A stretch of 64,000 nt of DNA from Harmothoe impar (Eukaryota > Annelida > Polychaeta > Phyllodocida > Polynoidae). The notes under the pieces were generated by a model, which did no database searches, was not told the DNA's origin, and saw only the letters and a list, made by a program, of their open reading frames with translations. Below are positions 19,564 to 28,773 of this stretch, piece by piece. The translations under genes were made by a program, and so were the position numbers. The stretch's first letter is position 1, and each line of letters starts with the position of its first letter. Location: assembly GCA_947462335.1 (NCBI GenBank), contig OX381705.1, positions 32,449,070 to 32,513,069 of the forward strand. Reading direction: 5' to 3'.

Positions 19564-22077
19564 TCATATGTTTGAGAAGAACGGTGATGGCTTCTGAGGT
19601 TGCAGTCTCTTTAGACCCCTCTGGCTGACCAACTTGTGGGCCTTAGCCTTCATGGCCGGGTCCTTGGATCTGCTCAGCGCATCTGCCAGGGGTAAAAGTG
19701 CGCCTGGTTTATGCCTGATGGAGACCTGTTGGTTTCTGAGGGCAGCCTCCAGCCACATCTGCCTTGAGCAGGCCGCCAACACCGGGTCCTTGGTTCGACC
19801 TGTCTGAAGGGCAAACTTTGATGACATGCTGTCGGTGTACACCACCACCCTCATACCAAGTGCAGACTGTGGGGTGAGAGTGCGGTACGCCGTTACAATG
19901 TTCACAGCCTCACTCTGAGTGATGTGGGTGCACATCTGGAGGTGGGCCTTATCATAGGTGAGTTCATAGAAGTGTTGGTCAGTGTTACCCCCACCCCCGG
20001 TTAGTGAAGAGTCACACTCCAGGGGGAACTCCTTCAGATCTGGTTCAAGGAGTCTGACTCCATTGGTGAGGTCTGCATACCTGTGGAACCACAGCACGTC
20101 TGCTCTGAAGGAGGTGGAGAGGGGGGTGGAACCATGGTCAGGGGCCTGCCTGAGGGTCGCCAAAATTCTACAAATGAAGCGACGGGCAGGGGACAAGCAG
20201 CGAGAGATGTGCACCAGTTTTCCAGCCAGCGACTGGATCTGCTTCTTGGTCGCCGACCTCCTGGCGACCCAGGTCTGGCACTCGGCGACCACCTCTTGGA
20301 GCTTCTTGTCTGGTACAGAAACAAACATGGCATTAGTGTTGACCAGAAACCCCAACCACTCCATTTCCTGAGCCGGGGGGGAGCATTTCGCTGGGGCCAG
20401 GGCTAGGCCTAGTATTTTACATAGACCTAGGAAGTAAGAATAGGCCCTGGTAGCCTCCTCCAGGGTGGCCTCTACCCCGCAGAAGTCGTCCAGGTATACT
20501 AATGTTGTGAAACCCTGCTTTCTCATAAGATAGGAGACCGCTGAAGTTGTTCTCTGGCACGCACCACCTGAAAGTCTAGAACCAAAGCTTGGGCACACAT
20601 CCAAGTAGGTCAGGCCGGCATGAACAAATGCCAGGAGGGGGACATCTCCTGGGTCCACCCGGAGCTGTCTGTAAGCCCTCTGGAGGTCCCCCTTCCAGAG
20701 AAACGAGGCCGGGCCGAGTAGCTTTACATGTGTGGCCAGGTCCTCTATGGTGGGGAGAGTGTACGAGTGGGGGACACCTTCCAGGCAGTTTTTAGTGATG
20801 CCTGCATTCACTGACCTGCCTCCTTCAGGGTAGGAGAGATCAAGGATGACCCTTCTGTCCTCAGACTCCTTCTTAGGCTGAGTCAGAAGGGGGGCAGTGT
20901 GGCACCAGGGAGTGAACGGGGGCTTAGGGAATGGGCCGATGATCCCACCCATGGCGAGCTCTTTCTCCACAAATGCCTGCACCTGCTCTGGATAGTCAAG
21001 AGCCGACTTGTGATTAGTGGTGACAGGCTCTGGAGGAAAGGGGGCAGTATAGCCCACCGGCCACCCAAACTGCAAGTAGTCACACAAAGTTACATCATGG
21101 TAGTCAGTGAGGAGAGACCGCCAAGCTGGAATGTTTAGTCCCGACGGGACATTGAGACGAGGGCCTAGCCTGTTTGGGAGTCCAGAGTATGAGATGGCAC
21201 AGTACATGTATGCATACAATGGGAAAGCTGACCACTCTTCCCCATGTACCTTTGGCCAGAAGGTAGATCTTATAGGTGCATACTGAAGGGGGCCGATGCC
21301 CATGGCGACAGGGGGCAGGACCTCCTCAAAGGATGCATAGGCCTTGTCCACTTTTGAATGGACTGCAGCTACCGGGCTGATGTCGCTAGGGAGGACACAA
21401 TCAACATCAACAATTTCATCATATTCATCACAGTTCACATCATTAGCAGCAGCACTGAGCGGGCCTCCCAGCCGGTCACCGGAGGCAGTGGGGGCCAGGA
21501 GGGGGCTAGTGTCACTGGGGATTGGGCCCCTCTGTCGGGCCGAGGGCCTCAGCACTGGGTCCAAGGGGGACAGAGGGGGAGTTGCGGTACTGGTACTTCT
21601 CTGAGTATCAGGGGCAGTAACAATAAAGTCAGTGTGAACATGTGTTGGGTGCAGTTTTTGAAGTTGTACATCAGTACTGAGGCCGGTCAGTCCCGGCCTG
21701 GGGCCGAAATGTCGGCTGGTTGTAGGTGGGGTACTGATGAGTGGCATGCTGAGGCTGAGGCGGAGGCTGAGAGGGAGCCTGATGCTGGGGCTGGTTGAAA
21801 AACCGCCCCCTATTCCGACAGCCAATCTTTGGGTGAGTGTTGTACTTGTGGAGGTACTTGCGGCAGAACTTACAATGATGGGCCTGAGTGATGCCCCCTT
21901 CCACGTGCCCGTCTGACTTATGACACCCCTCATATGAGTTATACGCAGGACAAGGGGTATCAACACGAGGGGGAGGTGTGGTGCGAATAGGGGGCCTACC
22001 CTTGAGCTTGGGGTCAGCTGCATACTTCTGCTTAGACTCCTGCCCCTTGTCATCAGAGGCAGCGAACAGGCGACCAA
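19564..22077 (-). CDS. E2 Pol: reverse transcriptase and RNase H
   Basis: The RT domain contains RRVILDLSYPEGG, WKGDLQRAYRQLRVDPGD, SFGSRLSGGACQ and the catalytic YLDD (20496-20485). RNase H shows ECDSSLTGGGG, Glu in TQSEAVN, Asp in VYTDSMSS and Asp in PLADALSRS. The frame overlaps gag by about 400 bases in the +1 frame. The first ~135 residues of the open frame are the gag overlap and may not be translated; the real start is unknown and no slippery heptamer is evident. The stop is at 19566-19564. The gene is intact, with no protease or DDE integrase domain. Confidence 0.93.
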   Translation of the reverse strand: MVACSLPLMTRGRSLSRSMQLTPSSRVGPLFAPHLPLVLIPLVLRITHMRGVISQTGTWKGASLRPIIVSSAASTSTSTTLTQRLAVGIGGGFSTSPSIRLPLSLRLSLSMPLISTPPTTSRHFGPRPGLTGLSTDVQLQKLHPTHVHTDFIVTAPDTQRSTSTATPPLSPLDPVLRPSARQRGPIPSDTSPLLAPTASGDRLGGPLSAAANDVNCDEYDEIVDVDCVLPSDISPVAAVHSKVDKAYASFEEVLPPVAMGIGPLQYAPIRSTFWPKVHGEEWSAFPLYAYMYCAISYSGLPNRLGPRLNVPSGLNIPAWRSLLTDYHDVTLCDYLQFGWPVGYTAPFPPEPVTTNHKSALDYPEQVQAFVEKELAMGGIIGPFPKPPFTPWCHTAPLLTQPKKESEDRRVILDLSYPEGGRSVNAGITKNCLEGVPHSYTLPTIEDLATHVKLLGPASFLWKGDLQRAYRQLRVDPGDVPLLAFVHAGLTYLDVCPSFGSRLSGGACQRTTSAVSYLMRKQGFTTLVYLDDFCGVEATLEEATRAYSYFLGLCKILGLALAPAKCSPPAQEMEWLGFLVNTNAMFVSVPDKKLQEVVAECQTWVARRSATKKQIQSLAGKLVHISRCLSPARRFICRILATLRQAPDHGSTPLSTSFRADVLWFHRYADLTNGVRLLEPDLKEFPLECDSSLTGGGGNTDQHFYELTYDKAHLQMCTHITQSEAVNIVTAYRTLTPQSALGMRVVVYTDSMSSKFALQTGRTKDPVLAACSRQMWLEAALRNQQVSIRHKPGALLPLADALSRSKDPAMKAKAHKLVSQRGLKRLQPQKPSPFFSNI

Positions 22078-22918
22078 ACTTGAACCTGGAGGTATTGTCC
22101 CTCATGCCCCTAATCTCGGCCACATCCTCCCACGTGATGAGGTCCTCAGCTAGCTTGTTGAGTACCTCCTCCGACCACTCTCTCACCTGGGCCCACTCAA
22201 AATCCTTAGCGTCCTCCACCACCTGGTACAGGTGAGTAGCTATATGGGGGCAGGCAGCCGGGTCAGTAGCCGGGTCCTTCATGAGCCTGAATAGGCCCCA
22301 TATGTACTCAGGGGGTGAGAGGGATTTGAGAGCAGTTTTTACACGAGTTGGGCCCCTAAAAACATAGTGGTGAGGGTGAGTCGCTTTACCTTTTGCCGTG
22401 GTGAGGTGGTGAGCTGTAGAAAGGAGGGTCTGGACTTGAGCAGCGAGAGCATTGTCGGCTGGGGCATGTGAAGACAGCGGGAGGGAGCGGGCAGAGGGTA
22501 TTGCTGCGCCCGTCAACAAGTGGAACACCTCATCCCGCCTCCCTGCGGTGGCCGCCGACCCCGCGGCAGCCTGCGGCATGGGCCTGTCGTAGGGCTTGGG
22601 CCTAGCGCGGCCTACCGCCCGGGGGAATGAGACGTCCTCATCGTCCGCAGCCTGGGACTCAACAATGACCGTCCCAGCATCAGAGGATACACTTGTGTCC
22701 ATGGGCTGACCATTTAACGTTTTCAGTTGCAACAGAATGTCATCAGAGACAGAGCGGAGACAGGTGATCTCTCCCTCTAGATTACTCACTCGGGTGTCAA
22801 GGTCAGACGCTGGCTGCGCCGACCGTCTAACTGTCTTTGTAGCCTTAGTTTTCTTTACTGGCGTCGAGTTTTTGGTGCCCGCAGATGCCTTGGTCACTTT
22901 GCTCCTAGTTCCCGGCAT
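21671..22918 (-). CDS. E2 Gag-like protein
   Basis: This 415-residue protein is the putative nucleic-acid-binding structural protein of E2. It begins with a basic Lys/Thr-rich segment, then a short heptad-like stretch (DLDTRVSNLEGEI, about residues 40-70) that may form a coiled coil. A conserved central block follows (SPPEYIWGLFRLM, HLYQVVEDA). Then comes a zinc-binding motif CPAYNSYEGC ... AHHCKFC ... H ... GC, and a Pro/Gln-rich tail. The ATG at 22918-22916 is 66 bases downstream of repeat A1, which probably carries the promoter. The same central block and zinc motif occur in E1 gag. Confidence 0.88.
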   Translation of the reverse strand: MPGTRSKVTKASAGTKNSTPVKKTKATKTVRRSAQPASDLDTRVSNLEGEITCLRSVSDDILLQLKTLNGQPMDTSVSSDAGTVIVESQAADDEDVSFPRAVGRARPKPYDRPMPQAAAGSAATAGRRDEVFHLLTGAAIPSARSLPLSSHAPADNALAAQVQTLLSTAHHLTTAKGKATHPHHYVFRGPTRVKTALKSLSPPEYIWGLFRLMKDPATDPAACPHIATHLYQVVEDAKDFEWAQVREWSEEVLNKLAEDLITWEDVAEIRGMRDNTSRFKFGRLFAASDDKGQESKQKYAADPKLKGRPPIRTTPPPRVDTPCPAYNSYEGCHKSDGHVEGGITQAHHCKFCRKYLHKYNTHPKIGCRNRGRFFNQPQHQAPSQPPPQPQHATHQYPTYNQPTFRPQAGTDRPQY

Positions 22919-22983
22919 GATTGAGCGTAGATGGGGGGATAAAACACTTTAAATCTTAAAAATGGGACCCACCCCGGACGAGA

Positions 22984-23205
22984 AAGCTGTTGTCCACGCC
23001 GCAAATAACACACAAGTGGTGACGTAGTACACGAGTACACAGGCGCTAGGCGGCAGCACTGCGCCTGGGGGTTTTTAGTTCTTGTCCCCACACCAGGGGG
23101 AGTAGGGGTGGTGATGACAGGTCCTGCGGAGGTAGGTGTCTCACACCTGTAGAAGTCTTTGTAGTCCTACACATTAAACATAATTTTACAATTAATGTCC
23201 CAATG
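22984..23205 (-). repeat. E2 repeat A1 (outer, 5' end of E2)
   Basis: This 222-bp A copy abuts E1 repeat A2 at AATG|TGTGCG. It lies upstream of E2 gag and so is the expected site of the element promoter. I see no clear TATA box in it. Confidence 0.9.
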
Positions 23206-23407
23206 TGTGCGTAATTGTGTTCTTATGTAATTGCCACGCATTATACAAGCAGACCACGGACTTTCCTGCCACGCGCATGCGCGCCAACTAGACTCACAGG
23301 CGTCCCTCACAAAGAGACGCCATTCTCCTCAACATCATGAACTGAATAACACGTGGATTACCCGCCCACCAGCCCTCAGAGACATAATCAATATATTAAC
23401 ATTAGAG
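23206..23407 (+). repeat. E1 repeat A2 (displaced)
   Basis: This 202-bp segment between E2 A1 and E1 B2 occupies the A2 position of E1. By the Ngaro plan its twin A1 should begin E1. No second copy is present in this window, so the identity rests on position alone. Confidence 0.7.
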
Positions 23408-23546
23408 GGACTACATAGGGTCTAAAATGTTCATATCTTATCACACAAAATGCACCTTTGTGTTTTATTGTTAACCACTACACATTACAATGTTTTACCT
23501 CCACAAATAAATGTTATTATCAAAACGTCTGCCTCTAGTTATAATG
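23408..23546 (+). repeat. E1 repeat B2 (3' end of E1)
   Basis: This is the second copy of the 139-bp B repeat, ending ATAATG before host sequence GTATATAACC. It marks the right border of the Ngaro block and contains AATAAA at 23506-23511. Confidence 0.9.
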
Positions 23547-23940
23547 GTATATAACCACTAAAACCGACATTTGGTTGTATCAATTGTATACTGCTTATAA
23601 AAAGTGTTTCACAAAGGTCTACAACCAAGATGTTAAGTCAGGGTCTTTGGCCTACAATCTAGATACAACTAATGTATAAGTGTTTCACAATGCATATTAG
23701 CGTGGAGCTCATACCATGCCCGCTAATATTTTCCTTATATATTTTTTCACGTTTTTTTCATGCAATATATGTGTCATACTACACACAAGAATCCCTGAAA
23801 ATATCTGTTTATTCAGGATGAAAATAAACTGGTTATACACATTTAAACAACACTTATGTTGATCCTATGTGATCATCATACAAGGGGAGCGTATTTAAGA
23901 TTAATGCTTTATGGTTATTAAGGTTGACTTACTTTTACCA

Positions 23941-24053
23941 AATGTTAGTCTTATGTTGGTGTTTCACAAGCCCCATTATTATCTTCAATTGTATCTAAGT
24001 ATATGACCATAGATACAATTGAAACTTGTGAAACACCAAGATAAAATTAACAT
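23941..24053. repeat. Foldback around CAATTGTATCT
   Basis: The arms 23941-23996 and 24009-24053 pair through AATGTTA, TTGGTGTTTCACAAG and TCAATTGTATCT, with a short loop. A 13-base insertion interrupts the left arm. The motif GTGTTTCACAA also recurs outside (about 23605 and, inverted, near 24115), so a larger degraded foldback may span 23560-24125. Confidence 0.6.
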
Positions 24054-24125
24054 TGGGTGATATCAAGTTGGTCTTAGAAAACATGTAAAATTAATCTTAT
24101 CTATTTTCTCCTTGTGAAACACCCC

Positions 24126-26040
24126 ACTGGGTACATATTATATGCTAGAGTATGGTCACCTACATGAAAAATGATGAATCAGTTCTAGGTTTAGGGTTGA
24201 TATCTGGGGTGGGGTTTCGAACTCTGAAATGACAGCTACCAACGTTTTCAAATTGACGACACTAGGCCAAGATTGATAAGTGTATACTTTTTTCAGTGTG
24301 TCCTCTTTCTCAGCTGTGGCTTTGGGAAATGTTATGTAACGTGCTCATACTATTCCCAATTAGATTTGACCAATTTCCGTTTTATCCCTTCATGTTCATA
24401 CTCAGCCCCACTCTTCTCCGTTGTCCCTCAGCTCCCCCACACACCCTCGGATGCAGCCCCTGCACCGATGAGAGCCTCTTCCTGTGAACAGTATACAGTG
24501 GTATAGTCACTTGGGTCGTTCCGGAAGAGAAGATTGACTCCCCCAGAGGACCTCCTGTCTGCGGTCACTGCAGTTCTGACCTTAGGCGCATTCTGCTGCG
24601 GGGGCGGAATGACTTTTTTGACCGCGAAAGAGCTATTTTTAGACCTGTGTGGTTCAGCCGCACAGGTTATGCTGCGTTAAAAAGTGGGCAAACTTCTACT
24701 CGCTTACACTATTCCTCTCTGAATATGGGTCACGTCGACAAACCTGTGGGGACGGACTGGCATTTGAGGAATTGATGTTTCTGAAATAGGTCGGGGAATG
24801 CGGAAATAAACAATAAGTAGCTGAATAAATGTATCTGTAATCGGTCGGTGCGACTTCGGAAGCATTTGTTTGCTCTTTCTACCATCAATAAATAATACCA
24901 GCTCTAAAATATGTTAAAGTTTATGCTTCTTCAACCAGTTATTCGAGGGAGGTATAGTCATTGCGCATAAACACCACAGGAAATTCGCATGTTTTAGCTA
25001 TCCCAGAATGAGGGTTAAAACGGAAGTTTTGGTTCCGGTTCCGGAAAATCTAGGTTATGAGGGGGTATTTAAAAAGATGCATGCATTTTTATGCATGTAT
25101 TCACTATTTTCAAAACAGGTAGGGTGAATCAGATATACAATAATTTATTTTTAGACCACATGATCTCAGTTCATAATAGTCCTTATTACCGTATCAAATG
25201 GTGTTATGATTATCATTCTACAATGGATTTAAAAAGTAAGTGTATTACTATAATGTGTGGCTCATAGTCTATATATATTTATTTATAAATTATCTGGGTG
25301 ACATTGCGTTGGTGTAGACAGTTTACGGGGGCGCGGGGACAATGGGATTCTTATATTTATGCCACGCTAGCTTCAAACGTTGACCTTGTGTGTGTACCGA
25401 TGTACTATTGTGTGTAACCAGTCACTGTCAGGCCTTGTGGGCAAATACCTGCGGTTATACAGTGGTCCGTTCTGTTATACAGTACATTAGACGTGTATAC
25501 GTGCCGTTAAGGTTACCTACGTCACACCTACGTCACCGTGTCCACGCTCTGATGTCTGGGTCTCCTGAAAAGCACAGTTTACAAAATAGCGCACACTTTG
25601 CACTCTTTGGAGGTGGCGAGACTATTGTATGTTCACACAAATCGGGAGGACTGAGTCAGAATAACAACATTGTTAGATTTGTCGCTGACTCACGGAATGC
25701 ACCCCTTGACAGTGGGATAGCTAGTAGACAAAAGTCTGCTGCCCACTGTAACAGACGCGACACAGCTTCATGGTTCAAGAAGACGCTTAAAGAAAGTTTG
25801 AGGAGTCAAACATTTGTTTGAAATAAAAAGACATCCAATACAAATGGGTTATGCAAATACGACATATAAACGCAAATTCTGGATTTCACTGAGACTGTTT
25901 TTTCAAGCATACGTGGTACTTTGTTATTCTGTTTATTGGTCGAATTTTCACTACTATTTCGGCTTCCTTTGAAAGGTCATTTTGGAAGCAGTATATTTAA
26001 TGGCTACATGTTAATTATAGAAGCTGTATAGTTGATGAAT
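24126..26040. other. Mostly gene-free spacer with one unproven frame
   Basis: The frames near 24273-24506 are overlapping shadows. The only frame worth noting is at 25390-25821, listed separately. No clear repeat is seen. Confidence 0.5.
25390..25821 (+). CDS. Unrecognised 143-codon open frame
   Basis: This is one of the longest plus-strand frames outside transposons. It has no domain that I recognise. The C-terminal half is polar and includes DSGIAS, which fits the DSGxxS phosphodegron pattern, and ends SLRSQTFV. AATAAA lies directly after the stop (25822-25827). An AG preceded by a loose pyrimidine stretch near 25580 could make the C-terminal half a terminal exon. It may equally be chance. 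Confidence 0.2.
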   Translation: MCTDVLLCVTSHCQALWANTCGYTVVRSVIQYIRRVYVPLRLPTSHLRHRVHALMSGSPEKHSLQNSAHFALFGGGETIVCSHKSGGLSQNNNIVRFVADSRNAPLDSGIASRQKSAAHCNRRDTASWFKKTLKESLRSQTFV

Positions 26041-26047
26041 TAATTAA

Positions 26048-26127
26048 ATGGTTTTTTTTTGTGTTTTTTTTTGTGTTTTTTTGTTGGTTTTTTTTGTGTT
26101 TTTTTTTTTTGGGGGGGGGGGGGGGTT
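26048..26127. repeat. Poly-T / poly-G low-complexity tract
   Basis: T-runs broken by single G or GTG units are followed by a run of 16 or more G. On the minus strand this is poly-C followed by A-rich sequence. It generates the artefactual Pro/Lys-rich frame at 26015-26221. Confidence 0.9.
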
Positions 26128-26411
26128 CAATGAGCACTACACGTATTCCCTTTAACAGAAACCACGTGCGGAGACGCGGGAGTTCCTGATGATTACAACC
26201 AAGAAAAAAATGTAAGTTCAATTAACTTGGTTGTTCACCTCGTGGAAATTTGGCTTATGACCCAAGTCGACAAACCTTATTTTCCCCAAAAATAATGCTG
26301 CAAAAATATGCATAAAGATTTTCCATACCGGTAATCCAAATTTTTGTGGAAAGGAAACATTTGGCGACCCATCTTCAGTGTGCGATAATAGAGCGAATTG
26401 TATGGTACATA

Positions 26412-26690
26412 GGCCACATACAGAAGGTGTGTTTCGGGTAACATGGTCCAAAAAAATAGGGTATGAATTTTTTCATGTTAGAAGTACCAGGAATGAGTTG
26501 CGAAACGACTTGGGGGTCAAGGAAGATTCACTGTTTTCTACAGTAAGTAGGAAAATCACCAAATTGTTTTTCCTGGCCAACAATTGGCTAGAATCTAGAA
26601 AAAAAGAAGTCAAAATTGGAAATAAAATGTTAGAGTTGGCCCCTTTTTGAAACTAGGGTCGGGTTGCCTGAAACGCATTTATTTTTGGCC
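26412..26690. mobile_element. MITE, PIF/Harbinger-like (copy 2)
   Basis: The ends begin GGCC and run into GTGTTTCGGGTAAC on the left and GTTGCCTGAAAC on the right, as in 3456-3807. The right arm reverse-complemented matches the left subterminal part of copy 1 (CCCGACCCTA, CAAAAAGGGGCC). TTA follows the right end and ATA precedes the left end, an imperfect duplication. The frame at 26378-26650 is read from this element. Confidence 0.7.
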
Positions 26691-26949
26691 TTACTGCATA
26701 TGAGGTCCCACACAAGGGTACTGCATAGAATCTAGGCTAAGTGTGTTGAACAATTTAAAGAAAATGCCAGGCAAATATATTACCAGATAGTTACATGAAT
26801 TTACACCTAACCTACAACTCACAAACATATTATTGTTGATGTATTTTAGTTCAAGAGAAGTTAATTGAGTTATCCCCGCGTAACAATTCATACATTCCTT
26901 CATTTAACTCTTCATTCTTTTTCCACGAGGAAAAATATCGTCTGTTGTG

Positions 26950-27455
26950 GAATCTAGCGGCGCCAAAACTGTAGCGGGTGGGAGCATGCGCGGCCGGAAG
27001 TGGCCGTAGTACGCCGCCTAACGGAGTGAATGAGAAGGCACGTGAGGGGCCGTATCTCCCCGTCCACACGGCGACCATGAATCGCCGAGACAGAAGAGGA
27101 TCGTAGCACGAGCAGGCAGGCGGGTGTCGGAGCTGGCGTAACGAAAGCCGGCTTCCGTCGGCCGCCAACACACGTTGGCGCTTGTTGGACTGCGTGGGCG
27201 GGGCAGCCGTCGACGGCAGATGCGCCCCGATCCAACCTTGTACGACCCGGCATATATATATACCTGTACACTCGGCGAGCAAATAGCTCCTAATCCGCGG
27301 CGACGTCGTTGCCGCTCTCTGCATGCTTTCCCCGCCCTTTTGCTTCTTTCTGTGGCATTTCCCCGAGGTGTGTGTAAACAACGGTACATAGTTGTAGGCA
27401 TCACTTAGCCGGAAGGGCCATGCCTACACCTACGGCCCTTGTAGCCGGCTTTGTC
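26950..27455. promoter_or_regulatory. CpG-rich promoter-like island
   Basis: GC and CpG content are far above the surroundings. An ETS-type CCGGAAGTG lies at 26994-27002, with further CGGAAG sites, a CATATATATATACC TATA-like run near 27250, and a GCCGGAAGGGCC...GGCCCTT..GCCGGC hairpin at 27409-27451. The overlapping frames on both strands (26851-27408) look like products of the base composition. No coding exon is proven, so the direction of any transcript is open. Confidence 0.4.
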
Positions 27456-28020
27456 TGACCCCAGACTAGTAACATCTAAATAAGCCTTCCGGTTACACGG
27501 AACCATTTGATATGGAAGGTTGCTAAATCAATATTAACTCACAGGGAGAGTTATGTTTGGATATATTGGTAAAAATAATCATGCATCAATTTCTTAATAT
27601 AATAACAGGCATTACGATAAGCAGATGACGAATAAATGTATGACTTTATACTTTTAATTTAAATGTTTATTGTAACAACAGATGGGCGTATTTATAGCCC
27701 GTCCCCCTTCCCAAGATGGTTGTATCCTCACAGAGAGGTTGTGCCCCCCCCCCCCCCCCAACACACACACATACCTAAGGGGGGCATCTTTTTGGAGCCA
27801 CACTCGCCGTTTAATTGATAATGACCGCTCCTTACGATAAATCGCACACAAGTCATAGGGACATTGCAAAGATGGTAAAAATGCTGAAAAATGCCTGAGT
27901 GTACAGTGGAATCTTGGTATCAGACTGTGTATCCAACTGTCTCTATATAACAGGTCGTTCACTAGCCGATGTAATACATTTTGTTGGGTAAATAAGACAC
28001 TCATCAATATGAATGCAACG
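27456..28020. other. Gene-free spacer
   Basis: AT-rich sequence with a poly-C run near 27746 and an AATAAA at 27630. The frame 27654-28058 on the minus strand spans the C-run and has no domain. Confidence 0.5.
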
Positions 28021-28024
28021 CGCA

Positions 28025-28223
28025 TACCGTATCCGCCCGTTTTAGCGCAGGTACTCAAGTTAGCGCATGTCCCGTTTTAGCGCAGGGTAGAAGAGTGTTT
28101 CAAAATAATATTAACCATTAAAAATGGATCTCAAATAAGCGTATATATATCCTGTATAAACGCAGGGCAAATGGGAGGATGAAATATTTGAGCGCAGGTG
28201 CGCTAAAACGGGAAGATACGGTA
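28025..28223. mobile_element. Tc1/mariner-like MITE with CCGTATCTTCCCG ends
   Basis: Inverted ends CCGTATCCGCCCGTTTTAGC and its complement ending GGAAGATACGG are flanked by TA (28025-28026 and 28222-28223). The element is ~195 bp, non-coding, and repeats TTTTAGCGCAGG internally. A TA target is the mark of the Tc1/mariner superfamily. Confidence 0.75.
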
Positions 28224-28329
28224 TGCTAGTTTAATGCCCTATAGGCTCAATGCATTACTTTTAACAAGTGTATTTTTACACAAATATAACAATTTAAAAC
28301 AAACAAAGGCCCTCCACCATCGTTTGGGG

Positions 28330-28530
28330 CAGACTGGTTACTTCACGTCCTGGCGTCACGTCCCGGCGTCACGTCCAACAAACGACTACCCCCTGGACGC
28401 TGATGGATTGGTTGTGACGTCGGCGACTCCCAGTGAACAGCGGAAGTCGGCTTACTAGTGACCGGAAGGGGGGTTCTCTCTGTCACGGCAGAGCGCGGTG
28501 ACGTGGATAGGGAGGGGATAGCGCAGGTCA
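28330..28530. promoter_or_regulatory. CRE/CCAAT/ETS promoter-like patch
   Basis: Within 200 GC-richer bases lie tandem GGCGTCACGTCC units, an inverted CCAAT box (GATTGGTT), a full CRE core TGACGTC, and GCGGAAGTCGG. This set is typical of housekeeping promoters. No first exon can be identified beside it, so function is inferred. Confidence 0.35.
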
Positions 28531-28689
28531 AGTCGTATTTCCATTATCTGATATATCCCGGTAGTTGTTGGCGATGTAATGGTTTATATATCGCTAGTGA
28601 AAGTTCAAAGTTTTGAAAACATACCCGGGAAACTGTTAATCCCCTTATCCTTTGCATGAACAGTCATGCCTCTTTAGATATCACAGAGT

Positions 28690-28773
28690 AATGTTAAATA
28701 GGGCAGGGCAGAACAAGGCGGGGCAAGGCAGAGCAACGTACTGTAGAGCAGCGCATAACACATCAGAGCAGTG
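28690..28773 (-). repeat. CTGCC/GCAGR pentamer array, left part
   Basis: Degenerate GGCAG/AGCAG/AACAAGGCAG units occupy the plus strand up to the left end of the transposon at 28774. The array resumes at 30045, so the transposon interrupts it. Confidence 0.65.

Larger units (their letters stand above)
17837..23205 (-). mobile_element. Ngaro-type retrotransposon E2, complete, inserted in E1
   Basis: Read on the minus strand the order is A1 (23205-22984), gag, RT/RNase H, tyrosine recombinase, B1 (18581-18347), A2 (18350-18129) and B2 (18071-17837). This is the canonical split-direct-repeat layout of Ngaro elements. A1/A2 (222 bp each) and B1/B2 (235 bp each) appear identical, and all three genes are open, so E2 is recent and may be active. 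A 57-bp unique spacer separates A2 and B2. Both outer ends and the internal A2/B1 junction carry AATG, the inferred recombination core. E2 is clearly a different family from E1 in sequence. Confidence 0.92.
13010..23546 (+). mobile_element. Ngaro-type retrotransposon E1, split by element E2
   Basis: On the plus strand the order is gag (13254-14111), RT/RNase H (14108-16717), tyrosine recombinase (16735-17676), then repeat B1 (17702-17840), [E2 insertion], A2 (23206-23407) and B2 (23408-23546). A reverse transcriptase with a tyrosine recombinase instead of a DDE integrase, and split direct repeats, define the Ngaro group of DIRS-like elements. B1 and B2 are 139-bp copies that look identical, so E1 is young. 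The expected 5' A1 repeat is absent, so the left end (about 13010) is a guess based on rising GC content and the element is probably 5'-truncated. Confidence 0.8.

Noticed and set aside
26851..27408. Several overlapping frames of 77-176 codons in the CpG island
   Set aside because: Frames on both strands are open together because of GC bias, and none shows a domain or good exon borders.
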